Assembly: GCA_027531395.1 (NCBI GenBank)
Contig: JAPZRO010000002.1
Coordinates: 62,001-126,000, forward strand
Direction: 5' to 3'
Length of the DNA stretch: 64,000 nt
Source: Porphyrobacter sp.
Lineage (GTDB): Bacteria; Pseudomonadota; Alphaproteobacteria; Sphingomonadales; Sphingomonadaceae
The translations under genes were made by a program, and so were the position numbers. Below, piece after piece: positions 41,264-50,263 of this stretch (the first letter of the stretch is position 1; each line of letters starts with the position of its first letter). A model generated the notes under the pieces. That model did not search any database and had not been told where the DNA came from. It saw nothing but the letters and a program-made list of their open reading frames with translations.

Positions 41264-41468
41264 AGCAGCCGCTGGTCCTACATTGTCGTTTCTGCCGCTC
41301 TAGCCTCTCGCGCGGCTTGGGCAAGGTCTCGCATGCAGCCCGCCGCAATGCCGCGGCGCCAGCGTCCGGTTGCGGCACACGGCTTTAGGGAAAAAATAAG
41401 CTTTCCTGCCTATTCACCATTTTTCGGAAGATACCCTTCGCATCAATGCGACAGAGGTTGAGGACAGT

Positions 41469-41495
41469 ATGACAACCCTCGGGGGCTTGGAATGA
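41469..41495 (+). other. possible 8-codon upstream ORF (MTTLGGLE*) overlapping the cpaF start
   Basis: GAGGA 6-7 nt before ATG; stop TGA overlaps the CpaF ATG (ATGA). Confidence 0.35.
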
Positions 41496-43024
41496 GCGCA
41501 TTCGGCAAGAAGGGCAACGCTGGCGGACTGAAGCCCGGCGGCAGGCCGGCTTTCGGCGTCGCGCGGCCGATGAAGGGTGCAGGCGCACCGCTGCCGCGCG
41601 GTGGCGAGCAATTCCCGCCGATCCCGGGCGAAGGCAGCGCAGAACGCGCCGCGCCGATCCCCGCACCCGCGCCCTCGCGCCCCACCAGCAGCGCCGAGGC
41701 GATTGACCGCCTGAACGAGCGCATGACCGCGGTCAACTCGGGCGAATCCGAGGTCGGCGGCTTTGAAGCCAGCGTCCACAAGATCAAGGAACAGGTGCTC
41801 CCGCGCCTGCTCGAACGTGTCGACCCGGAAGCGGCGGCGACGCTGTCGAAGGAAGAGCTGTCGGAAGAATTCCGCCCGATCATCCTCGAGGTGCTGGCCG
41901 AGCTCAAGGTCACCCTCAACCGGCGCGAGCAGTTCGCGCTGGAGAAGGTGCTGATCGACGAGCTGCTGGGCTTCGGCCCGCTCGAAGAGCTGCTGAACGA
42001 TCCGGACGTGTCCGATATTATGGTGAACGGGCCGGACCAGACCTACATCGAAAAAAAGGGCAAGCTCCAGCTCGCCCCGATCCGCTTCCGCGACGAACAG
42101 CACCTGTTCCAGATCGCCCAGCGCATCGTGAACCAGGTCGGCCGCCGCGTCGACCAGACCACCCCGCTCGCCGACGCCCGCTTGAAGGACGGCTCGCGTG
42201 TGAACGTGATCGTCCCGCCGCTCTCCCTGCGCGGCACCGCGATCTCGATTCGTAAGTTCTCCGAAAAGCCGATCACGCTCGACATGCTGCGCGACTTCGG
42301 CTCGATGTCGGACAAGATGTGCACCGCGCTCAAGATTGCGGGCGCATGCCGGATGAACATCGTCATCTCGGGCGGTACCGGTTCGGGTAAGACGACCATG
42401 CTCAACGCTCTGTCGAAGATGATCGACCCGGGCGAGCGCGTGCTGACCATCGAAGACGCGGCGGAACTTCGCCTGCAGCAGCCGCACTGGCTGCCGCTCG
42501 AAACCCGCCCGCCGAACCTTGAAGGGCAAGGCGCGATCACCATCGGCGACCTCGTGAAGAACGCCCTGCGTATGCGTCCTGACCGCATCATCCTGGGCGA
42601 AATCCGCGGCGCGGAGTGTTTCGACCTCCTCGCCGCGATGAACACCGGTCACGACGGCTCGATGTGTACGCTCCACGCCAACAGCCCGCGCGAATGCCTT
42701 GGCCGTATGGAAAACATGATCCTGATGGGCGACATCAAGATCCCCAAGGAAGCCATCAGCCGCCAGATCGCCGAATCGGTCGACCTGATCGTGCAGGTGA
42801 AGCGTCTGCGCGACGGTTCGCGCCGCACCACCAACATCACCGAGGTGATCGGGATGGAAGGCGACGTGATCGTGACGCAGGAGCTGTTCAAGTTCGAATA
42901 TCTCGACGAGAGCGACGACGGGAAGATCCTCGGGGAGTTCCGCTCGTCGGGCCTGCGCCCCTACACGCTCGAAAAGGCGCGCCAGTTCGGGTTTGATCAG
43001 GCCTATTTGGAGGCGTGTCTCTGA
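41492..43024 (+). CDS. cpaF: CpaF/TadA family secretion ATPase
   Basis: VSDIMVNGPDQTYIEKKGKL; VISGGTGSGKTTMLNALS (Walker A); RMRPDRIILGEIRGAECFDLLAAMNTGHDGSMCTLHANS. Confidence 0.95.
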   Translation: MSAFGKKGNAGGLKPGGRPAFGVARPMKGAGAPLPRGGEQFPPIPGEGSAERAAPIPAPAPSRPTSSAEAIDRLNERMTAVNSGESEVGGFEASVHKIKEQVLPRLLERVDPEAAATLSKEELSEEFRPIILEVLAELKVTLNRREQFALEKVLIDELLGFGPLEELLNDPDVSDIMVNGPDQTYIEKKGKLQLAPIRFRDEQHLFQIAQRIVNQVGRRVDQTTPLADARLKDGSRVNVIVPPLSLRGTAISIRKFSEKPITLDMLRDFGSMSDKMCTALKIAGACRMNIVISGGTGSGKTTMLNALSKMIDPGERVLTIEDAAELRLQQPHWLPLETRPPNLEGQGAITIGDLVKNALRMRPDRIILGEIRGAECFDLLAAMNTGHDGSMCTLHANSPRECLGRMENMILMGDIKIPKEAISRQIAESVDLIVQVKRLRDGSRRTTNITEVIGMEGDVIVTQELFKFEYLDESDDGKILGEFRSSGLRPYTLEKARQFGFDQAYLEACL

Positions 43025-43030
43025 CACGCC

Positions 43031-43054
43031 GATCCGGGCCCTCCGGCCCGGATC
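43031..43054 (+). terminator. hairpin downstream of cpaF
   Basis: GATCCGGGCC ctcc GGCCCGGATC, 7 bp after the stop; lacks a T-tract. Confidence 0.45.
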
Positions 43055-43162
43055 GTTCGGCCTAACCGGCCGGCGGCCAGTTGGCCTTGCGGACCCTTCG
43101 GGTCTGATTGCTGCCATGCGCGCGCAGGCGCCCAGCGTCGAGATATCTTGCGCGGGGTGGTT

Positions 43163-43405
43163 CTACAAACTCCCCAGCACGACAGGAAGGCTCATCGCCA
43201 GCATCCCGCCGCCGATGATCGCCGCGCCCATAAACAGGCCGAGCCAAGGCACCCAGCCGACCTGCTCCAGCCGCGCCAGATCGCGGCGCTTCATCCGTCG
43301 CCGCTCCATGTAACCTGCAAATCCGGCGAACAGCCAGAACAGCCCGCCGGTGAGGGCAAGCTGCGCGGCATCGCTGAGCAGTTCGAAGCGGGCAATCAGG
43401 TCCAT
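43163..43405 (-). CDS. small two-TM hypothetical membrane protein (80 aa)
   Basis: MDLIARFELLSDAAQLALTGGLFWLFAGFAGYMERRRMKRRDLARLEQVGWVPWLGLFMGAAIIGGGMLAMSLPVVLGSL; divergent from the EamA gene. Confidence 0.65.
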   Translation of the reverse strand: MDLIARFELLSDAAQLALTGGLFWLFAGFAGYMERRRMKRRDLARLEQVGWVPWLGLFMGAAIIGGGMLAMSLPVVLGSL

Positions 43406-43433
43406 CGCGCGCTGATGTAGGCAGGATGGCCGC

Positions 43434-44393
43434 TTGCGCAATCCCTGCCGCTGCGCCAAGCGCCTTGCGATGGATGGCTCGATCGCCCGCCCCCGCCCCC
43501 TGCTGGCGCTGTTCGTGCGGCTGCTGACCGCGCTCGCGCTGGCGACCATGGCGATGCTGGTGAAGCTTGCCGGAGAACACGGCGCGCATCTGGTCGAGCT
43601 GATCTTCTGGCGACAGGCGATCACCGCCGTGGTGATCGGCGCAGGGCTGGCGCTGACGGGCCAGGTGGCGCTGCTCAGAACCACGCGGCTGCGCTCGCAC
43701 ATGGTCCGCTCGGCCACCGGCCTGTTCGGGATGCTGTTCACCTATGGCGCGGTGCTGCTGCTGCCGCTGGCCGAGGCGACCACCTTGGGCTTCACCGCCC
43801 CGGTGTTCGCCGTGCTGATCGCGATGATCCTGTTCCGCGAGACCATCGGGCCCTATCGCTGGGCCGCGGTGGCGATGGGCTTTGCCGGAGTGGTGGTGGT
43901 GATGCAGCCGGGCAGCGGCGCTCACGAGGGTGTGACGCTGGCGGGCGTTGCCGTCGGCCTGATGGCACCGCTGATGGTGTCGATCATCAGCTTCCAGATC
44001 CAGGATCTCAACCAGACCGAGAACCCGTGGAGCATCGTGTTCTGGTTCGCCGCCCTGAGCGCGCCGGTGGCGGCGCTGGCGCTGCCCTTCGTGATCGCCG
44101 CCCATGATGCCGAGACCTGGGGCATCATCGTCGCCATGTCCCTGATGGGCGTGCTGGCGCAGATCCTGCTCACCACCTCGCTGCGCTTCGGCTCGGCCGC
44201 GGTGATCCTGCTGATGGACTACACCGCGCTGCTGTGGGCGAGCTTCTACGGCTGGTTCGTGTTTGATCGCGCCGCGCCTGCCAGCCTGTGGCTCGGCGCG
44301 CCGCTGATCATCGCCGCGGGCGTGCTGATCGCGTGGCGCGAGCGGCAATTGGCCAAGGAACGGATTGCCGCTTCACGTGCCGGTCAGGAATAG
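43434..44393 (+). CDS. DMT/EamA family transporter
   Basis: Ten predicted TM segments; LTALALATMAMLVKLAGEHGAHLVELIFWRQ...; start may be 43470 (MDGSIARPRP). Confidence 0.88.
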   Translation: MRNPCRCAKRLAMDGSIARPRPLLALFVRLLTALALATMAMLVKLAGEHGAHLVELIFWRQAITAVVIGAGLALTGQVALLRTTRLRSHMVRSATGLFGMLFTYGAVLLLPLAEATTLGFTAPVFAVLIAMILFRETIGPYRWAAVAMGFAGVVVVMQPGSGAHEGVTLAGVAVGLMAPLMVSIISFQIQDLNQTENPWSIVFWFAALSAPVAALALPFVIAAHDAETWGIIVAMSLMGVLAQILLTTSLRFGSAAVILLMDYTALLWASFYGWFVFDRAAPASLWLGAPLIIAAGVLIAWRERQLAKERIAASRAGQE

Positions 44394-44439
44394 AATTCCA
44401 TGTTCGTGCGTTGAAGCCTTGAACGAAAGGAGACCTCTC

Positions 44440-44571
44440 ATGATTCGCAAGACCATCATCGCCGTGGCGCTCGCCGCGCTGACCGTCACCACCGCCGCCT
44501 GTAACACCGTCGACGGGCTGGGTGACGACATCAAGTCGGTGGGCCGCGCCGGCAAGCGCGCGATTGATTAA
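44440..44571 (+). CDS. entericidin A/B family lipoprotein
   Basis: MIRKTIIAVALAALTVTTAACNTVDGLGDDIKSVGRAGKRAID: lipobox TAAC followed by NT..G.G.D; AAGGAG RBS upstream. Confidence 0.88.
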   Translation: MIRKTIIAVALAALTVTTAACNTVDGLGDDIKSVGRAGKRAID

Positions 44572-45167
44572 GCGCCTCTGTAAACCAGCATGATATTGTT
44601 GGCCGGCATCGCGTAACGCGCGGTGCGGGCCATGCCGTGCTGGCTGGCCAACGCATCGAGCGCCTCGGCCTCGCGCAGCCCCCAGAGCGGATTGCGCGCT
44701 TTCAGGCTGGCATCGAAATCAAGGTTCGACGGCGCGGTTTCCACCCCTGCCTCGATATAGGGCCCGTAAAGCACCAGCGGCCCATTGCTCTCTGCCAGCA
44801 CCCGCGCTGCGCCTGCAAACAGGCCAAGCGTCGCTTCCCATGGGCTGATGTGGACCATGTTGATGCACACCATCGCGTCGGCGGCGGCAAGTGGCCAGCT
44901 CCCGGGCTGCGCGGCATCGAGCAGCAGCGGCGCGGCGAGATTGTCGCCAGCGTAATCCGCGCGCCAGGCCGCGATCGAGGCCAGCGCTTCTGGCGAAGGA
45001 TCGGTCGGCTGCCAGTGGAGCGCGGGGAACTGTTCTGCAAAGAACACCGCGTGTTCCCCCGTCCCCGCCGCGACTTCGAGCACCGTGCCGCTGGCGGGCA
45101 ATTCGCGTGCGAGCACCTCCGCGATCGGCTCGCGGTTGCGCAAGGTGGCAGGCGCGTGCTGCTTCAC
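44568..45167 (-). CDS. DUF938 family SAM-dependent methyltransferase-like protein
   Basis: RNREPIAEVLARELPASGTVLEVAAGTGEHAVFFAEQFP; CINMVHISPW; LYGPYIEAGVETAPSN. Confidence 0.88.
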   Translation of the reverse strand: MKQHAPATLRNREPIAEVLARELPASGTVLEVAAGTGEHAVFFAEQFPALHWQPTDPSPEALASIAAWRADYAGDNLAAPLLLDAAQPGSWPLAAADAMVCINMVHISPWEATLGLFAGAARVLAESNGPLVLYGPYIEAGVETAPSNLDFDASLKARNPLWGLREAEALDALASQHGMARTARYAMPANNIMLVYRGA

Positions 45168-45171
45168 CTTA

Positions 45172-46731
45172 CTAGACCTGCCGCTCCTGCCCCTCCCAAT
45201 AGGGCGCGCGCAATTCGCGGCGCAGGATCTTGCCCGAGGCGTTTCTAGGCATCAGCGGGATGACATCGACGCTCTTGGGTGCCTTGAACGCCGCGATCCG
45301 TTCGCGCGCCCAGGCGATGACGTCGGCCTCGTCCACCTCCATGCCGGGCTTGGCGACGACGCAGGCCTTGACCTCCTCGCCCCACTTGGCGCTCGGCACC
45401 CCAATCACCGCGACCTCGGCGATGGCGGGGTGGCCGTAGATCGCGCTTTCGACCTCGGCGGGATAGACGTTCTCGCCGCCGGAGATGATCATGTCCTTGA
45501 TGCGGTCCTGGATGTAGACATAGCCGTCCGCGTCCATCACGCCCGCGTCGCCGGTGTGGAGCCAGCCGTCGGGGTCGATGGTCTTGGCGGTCGCCTCGGG
45601 CAGTTTCCAGTAGCCCGGCGTGTTGGTGGGCGAGAGGATGCAGACCTCGCCGATTGCGCCGCGCGGCACTTCCTTGTTGTCGGGCCCGCGCACTTCGATC
45701 TCCACCCCGGGACAGGCCTTGCCCGCCGAGCGCATCCGCTGGTTGCCTTCGAGGCTGTGATCCTCGGGCGGCAGGATCGAGATCGTACCTGACGTCTCGG
45801 TCATGCCATAGGCTTGCAGGAACTTGGTGGTCGGCATGGTCCGCACCGCTTCCTTGAGCAGTTCGAGCGGCATCGGCGCGGCGCCATACATCAGGTATTT
45901 GAGGTTGCTGAAATCAGTGGTCGCAGCGCGCGGGTGCTGAACGACCATCTGCAACGCCGCCGGCACGATGAACATATGCGTCGCCCCGGCCTCGATCGCC
46001 TCGAGCACGCCGACCGGCGAGAACTCGGCCTGAACGAGGCTCCTCACCCCGCTGGCGATGGCGATGTTCACCAGCCCGGTCCCGCCGATATGCGCGCAGG
46101 GCATGGCGACCAGCATGCAGTCGCCGGGTTCGTAGAACTGCCAGTCGAGCCCCGCCGCAATGCCCGCATTGCGCAGGCCGAGCAGGTTGGTGTTGGTCAG
46201 CTGCGCGCCCTTGGGATTGCCGGTGGTGCCGCTGGTGTAGAGCTGGAGCACCGGATCATGCGGGTCGGGCGGGGTGTATTGGGCCGGTTCGAACCCGGCA
46301 GCGGCGGTGCGCGCGGCCTCGGCCTCGATCACTTCGGGATTGGCCGGAACCTCGCCGGCCACCTGATGTGCGACAGCGATGAAATCGGCATCGGCGAACA
46401 GCAGCTTCGCCTCGGTATCGCCGAGGATGTAGGCGATCTCGCGCGGGGCCAGCCGCCAGCCGATCGGCACCATCACCGCCCCCATCCGCGCTGCCGCGAT
46501 GTAGAGCATGAAGTAGATATCGCGGTTCTTGCCGAGCCACGCGATGCGGTCCCCCGGCGCGATGTCGCGGGCGTGGAAAAGCGCGATCAGCTGGCGGGTG
46601 AGAAGGTCGGCCTCGGCATAGGAGGTGACCCGCCCGTCCTGATCGAAGGCCGGCCCGTCAGGCCGCTCCTTCGCCCAGAAATGCATGATCGCATCGAAGG
46701 TCGAAAAGTCGTGATAGGCGTTGCGCGCCAT
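45172..46731 (-). CDS. AMP-dependent acyl-CoA synthetase/ligase
   Basis: LQLYTSGTTGNPKGAQLTN (P-loop), QAYGMTETSGTI, LHTGDAGVMDADGYVYIQDRIKDMIISGGENVYPAEVE. Confidence 0.95.
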   Translation of the reverse strand: MARNAYHDFSTFDAIMHFWAKERPDGPAFDQDGRVTSYAEADLLTRQLIALFHARDIAPGDRIAWLGKNRDIYFMLYIAAARMGAVMVPIGWRLAPREIAYILGDTEAKLLFADADFIAVAHQVAGEVPANPEVIEAEAARTAAAGFEPAQYTPPDPHDPVLQLYTSGTTGNPKGAQLTNTNLLGLRNAGIAAGLDWQFYEPGDCMLVAMPCAHIGGTGLVNIAIASGVRSLVQAEFSPVGVLEAIEAGATHMFIVPAALQMVVQHPRAATTDFSNLKYLMYGAAPMPLELLKEAVRTMPTTKFLQAYGMTETSGTISILPPEDHSLEGNQRMRSAGKACPGVEIEVRGPDNKEVPRGAIGEVCILSPTNTPGYWKLPEATAKTIDPDGWLHTGDAGVMDADGYVYIQDRIKDMIISGGENVYPAEVESAIYGHPAIAEVAVIGVPSAKWGEEVKACVVAKPGMEVDEADVIAWARERIAAFKAPKSVDVIPLMPRNASGKILRRELRAPYWEGQERQV

Positions 46732-46791
46732 GGCGGTGCTCTCTCCCAAAAGCTGTCTGGAGAGAGATTAAGCGCAAGCTTGCGCGCGGGT

Positions 46792-47244
46792 CTAGCGAAA
46801 CCGCCCCTGCCGCCGTGCGGCGGGCTCGCGGATCAGCAGCCACAGGCCGAGACCCAGCGGACCGGCCATGAAAGTCGCCAGCAGGATCGGCGCCTGAAGG
46901 AAGCGCGAGATGTTCTTGGCATCGCCGTCGCGGGCGATCCACAGGCCGACGAAAAGGTCGAAGGCGAGGTAATGGGTCCAGCCGATGGTGACGCCGGCAT
47001 CGCTGCCGAAAATCGAGCGCACGCCCTCGATCGTAGTGAAATCCGCCCCGCCCCCTTGCGGGTTGGGGATGAGACCCGACAGCAGCCCGATAAGGCCGGT
47101 GGCGTAGATCAGGCACAACAGGCCGACACCGAGATAGAGCACGCCCGAAAGCAGTGCGGGCCAGCGCGGCAGGAGGATCAGCCCCGCCCATGCGATCAGC
47201 GCCAGCAGGTTGACCATGCTGAACCATGCGCTCCAATCGATCAT
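46792..47244 (-). CDS. ABA4-like (DUF4281) family membrane protein
   Basis: MIDWSAWFSMVNLLALIAWAGLILLPRW...GVTIGWTHYLAFDLFVGLWIARDGDAKNISRFLQAPILLATFMAGPLGLGLWLLIR. Confidence 0.8.
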   Translation of the reverse strand: MIDWSAWFSMVNLLALIAWAGLILLPRWPALLSGVLYLGVGLLCLIYATGLIGLLSGLIPNPQGGGADFTTIEGVRSIFGSDAGVTIGWTHYLAFDLFVGLWIARDGDAKNISRFLQAPILLATFMAGPLGLGLWLLIREPAARRQGRFR

Positions 47245-47957
47245 GCCACTTCTCCCGCCTCGTGCGTCCGCCGCCATTCGCGCGCGGCGCGGCGCATCGC
47301 CTCGTTATCGTGGGTAAAGCGCCCGCCCGCGCGGCGCAGCGCAAGGCCAAGCGCGGCCTCGGCCACCAGCGCGGCGTCGATCGAGCGGTAGCGTTCCCAG
47401 GAACCCGATAGCAGCGGATCGATCAGCGGCGCGGCGATGATCGCGGCGCGCTCGGCAAAGCGCAGGTCGTCCACCCGCTCGCCGCGCAGCAGGCCGGGGT
47501 GGAGAATGTCGAGCCGCTTGAAGCCGACCTTGGTCAGCGCTTCCTCGGTCTCGCCCTTGACCCGCATATAGAAGCTCTTGGAGCGCGCATCGGCGCCGGC
47601 TGCGCTGACCAGCACCATGTTGGGCACGCCGGCTGCCTTCGCTGCCGCGGCAGTGGCCAGCACCAGATCGTGATCGACTGCGCGGAAGGCGGCCTGATCG
47701 CCCCCGGCCTTCTTCATCGTCGTGCCGAGGGCGCAGATGAGCGCGCGCGGGCGCAGCGCCTCGAGCACCTCGCCCCACTTGTCGGGCTCGGCGACGAACA
47801 TTTCCATCCGCGCGCCGGGGGGCAGCGGCGCCTCGCGCCGGGCGATGCCGACGATCCGCGCCTCGTCTCCCGCGCTGGCGAGTTCGATCACCTTGCGCCC
47901 GACAAGGCCGGTCGCGCCGACGAGCGCGATGCGGGCAGGTCCGCGGGCCTCAGACAT
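47241..47957 (-). CDS. NAD(P)H-binding (atypical SDR / HTATIP2-like) protein
   Basis: ARIALVGATGLVGRKVIELA; ALICALGTTMKKAGGDQAAFRAVDHDLVLATAAAAKAAGVPNMVLVSAAGADA. Confidence 0.85.
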   Translation of the reverse strand: MSEARGPARIALVGATGLVGRKVIELASAGDEARIVGIARREAPLPPGARMEMFVAEPDKWGEVLEALRPRALICALGTTMKKAGGDQAAFRAVDHDLVLATAAAAKAAGVPNMVLVSAAGADARSKSFYMRVKGETEEALTKVGFKRLDILHPGLLRGERVDDLRFAERAAIIAAPLIDPLLSGSWERYRSIDAALVAEAALGLALRRAGGRFTHDNEAMRRAAREWRRTHEAGEVA

Positions 47958-49116
47958 TGATCAGCCCCGCAGGCCGCTCGCCATAGATCGCGCTGCACGC
48001 CTGCATCGCGAAACGATCGGACATGCCGGCGATGAAATCGGCGATCACCCGCGCGCGGGCGGGATCATTCGCGGGCAGGCGCGCCTGCCAGTCATCGGGC
48101 ATCAGCCGGGCGTCCTGCGCATAGGCGGCAAACAGCCGCGCGACGACATCGCGCGCACGCTCGGCCGCGGCGACCTGTTCGGGGTGGTAGTAGAGCCGTT
48201 CGTACATGAAGGCCTTCAGCCGCCGCTCCTGCGCCGCCATCGCGGGCGAGAAACCGGCAAGCTGGCGCCCCGCCTCGCGCACCTCGCCCACCGAGCGCAG
48301 ACCCTTCACCTGCGCGGCGGTATGTTCGAGCACGTCGTTGACCATCAGTCCGATCTGGTCGCGCACCAGCTCGCGCAGCAGCCGCTCGCGCGGGGCATCG
48401 GGGAAGCGCTTCTCGACCGCGCGCCACTGATCGGCAACGAAATCGAGCGTCAGCAGGTCGTCGAGTTCGAGGAACCCTGCCCGCAGGCCGTCGTCGATGT
48501 CGTGATTGTCATAGGCGATGTCGTCCGCCACCGCCGCCACCTGCGCTTCCAGCGAAGGCCAGGTGCCGAGCATCAGCGGGAAGGCATCGTCAAGCTCGGC
48601 CAGCGCCCAGTTCGGCGCGATCACCGGGCCATTGTGCTTGGCCAAGCCCTCGAGCAGATCCCAGGTGAGATTGAGCCCGTCATGCTCAGGGTAGGGGCAT
48701 TCGATCCGCATCACCGTGCGCAGCGCCTGCGCGTTGTGATCGAACCCGCCGTGGCGCTCCATCGCCGCCGACAGCGCCGCCTCGCCCGCATGGCCGAAAG
48801 GCGGGTGACCGAGATCATGGGCAAGGCACAGCGCCTCGGTCAGATCCTCGTCGAGCGCGAGCGCGCGGGCGATCACCCGGCCGATCTGCGCGACTTCGAG
48901 GCTGTGGGTCAGGCGGGTGCGGTAATGATCGCCGAGCGGCGAGATGAACACCTGCGTCTTGGCCTTCAGCCGCCGGAAGCTCATCGAATGGATGATCCGG
49001 TCGCGGTCGCGCTGGAAGGCGCTGCGCGGGCCGCGCTGCTCGCCGCCAGCCTCGCGCCCGAATTCTCGGGGCCCGTGGGCGTGCGGATCGGCAGCATAGG
49101 GGGCGCGGGTCATCAC
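47950..49116 (-). CDS. dgt: deoxyguanosinetriphosphate triphosphohydrolase-like protein (HD domain)
   Basis: RDRIIHSMSFRRLKAKTQVF; LTHSLEVAQIGR; CLAHDLGHPPFGHAGE HD motif. Confidence 0.92.
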   Translation of the reverse strand: MMTRAPYAADPHAHGPREFGREAGGEQRGPRSAFQRDRDRIIHSMSFRRLKAKTQVFISPLGDHYRTRLTHSLEVAQIGRVIARALALDEDLTEALCLAHDLGHPPFGHAGEAALSAAMERHGGFDHNAQALRTVMRIECPYPEHDGLNLTWDLLEGLAKHNGPVIAPNWALAELDDAFPLMLGTWPSLEAQVAAVADDIAYDNHDIDDGLRAGFLELDDLLTLDFVADQWRAVEKRFPDAPRERLLRELVRDQIGLMVNDVLEHTAAQVKGLRSVGEVREAGRQLAGFSPAMAAQERRLKAFMYERLYYHPEQVAAAERARDVVARLFAAYAQDARLMPDDWQARLPANDPARARVIADFIAGMSDRFAMQACSAIYGERPAGLINV

Positions 49117-49223
49117 GGCACGAGCGATTAGGTCAGCAGAGGCTGCGGCTCAACCGGAACGGACGGGGAACGGCGTGCAAAACCGGCAGAAACTCCGGCC
49201 AGCCGCGCCGGGAACGGGATATT

Positions 49224-49269
49224 ATGGGGCCGCCTACCGGTGATTGGGGGGGAGGTAGGGCGGCCCCAT
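49224..49269. other. strong intergenic hairpin with G7/C7 loop
   Basis: ATGGGGCCGCC-TACC ggtgattggggggga GGTAGGGCGGCCCCAT: 15 pairs with one bulge. Confidence 0.75.
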
Positions 49270-49470
49270 GGGCCTGTCGGTGCGACCCGAAGACCCGGAA
49301 GCTGCCGGACTTTCGTCGTGACAATTTCCGCGGCCGCCCTTAGGCAAATCGTTAACGCGTTGCATCCCTTGCAAGCCCGTCCTGCGCCCAAACGTTTCAG
49401 TTTAGGGACGAGGCGGTGACATGACCGCAACATGACGGGGGCGCCCGCCCGGGCAGAGGGCAAACGGGGG

Positions 49471-50175
49471 CTAATGCACCCCTTCCTGCTCGAGAATCCA
49501 GTTGGCCGCCGCCTCGCAATGGATTCGCGTGCTGTCGAACACGGGCAGCACATTGGCGTCGACATCGACCACCAGATCAAGCTCGGTGCAGGCCAGCACG
49601 ATCGCCTCGGCGCCTTCCTTTGCCTTGCTGGTGATGATCGTCTTCATCGTCCGCTGCGCCTCGCGCGTGACCTTGCCGACCATCAGCTCGTCATAGATGA
49701 TCTTCTCGAGCATCCCGACGAATTCCATGTTGGGCGGCAGCAGATCGATGCCGTGGGCGACCAGCCGCTTGCGGTAGAAGCTTTCGGTCATGACGTTGCG
49801 GGTGCCGATCAGCGCGGCGTTGCGGTGCCCGGCGCGCTTGATCGCGAGGCCGACATATTCGGCGATGTGCAGGATCGGGATGTTCACCGAAGCAGCGACG
49901 TCGTCGTAGAGGCGGTGCATCGAATTGGCGCCGATGATCAGCGCCTCGGCCCCCGCCCCTTCCAGCCGCCGCGCGCTGTCGGTCAGCACGCTCGCCGCGC
50001 GCTGCCAGTCGCGTTCCTCGACGAGGGCATAGAGCTGGCAGAAATCGAGGCTTTCGATCAGCAGCGGCGCAGAGGCCATCGGCGCGGCGCGTTTCTGGAC
50101 GATACGGTTGATGCGGTCATAATACATCGCCGTCGACACCCAGCTCATGCCGCCGATGATCCCCAGTTTGCGCAA
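49471..50175 (-). CDS. aspartate/glutamate racemase family protein
   Basis: LGIIGGMSWVSTAMYYDRIN; ALIIGANSMHRLYDDV; AEAIVLACTELDLV. Confidence 0.92.
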   Translation of the reverse strand: MRKLGIIGGMSWVSTAMYYDRINRIVQKRAAPMASAPLLIESLDFCQLYALVEERDWQRAASVLTDSARRLEGAGAEALIIGANSMHRLYDDVAASVNIPILHIAEYVGLAIKRAGHRNAALIGTRNVMTESFYRKRLVAHGIDLLPPNMEFVGMLEKIIYDELMVGKVTREAQRTMKTIITSKAKEGAEAIVLACTELDLVVDVDANVLPVFDSTRIHCEAAANWILEQEGVH

Positions 50176-50263
50176 AGGCAGGCCCCTTCAAATCGATTGC
50201 AGTTGCGTTCCGGTGTAGCGAGGAAGCGTTCCTCGCGTCCATAGGCCGCAAATGCGGCGCGTC

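Noticed and set aside
41264-41491. glmS ribozyme/riboswitch in the glmS leader
   Set aside because: No recognisable glmS ribozyme core upstream of glmS, and that element is not typical of alphaproteobacteria.
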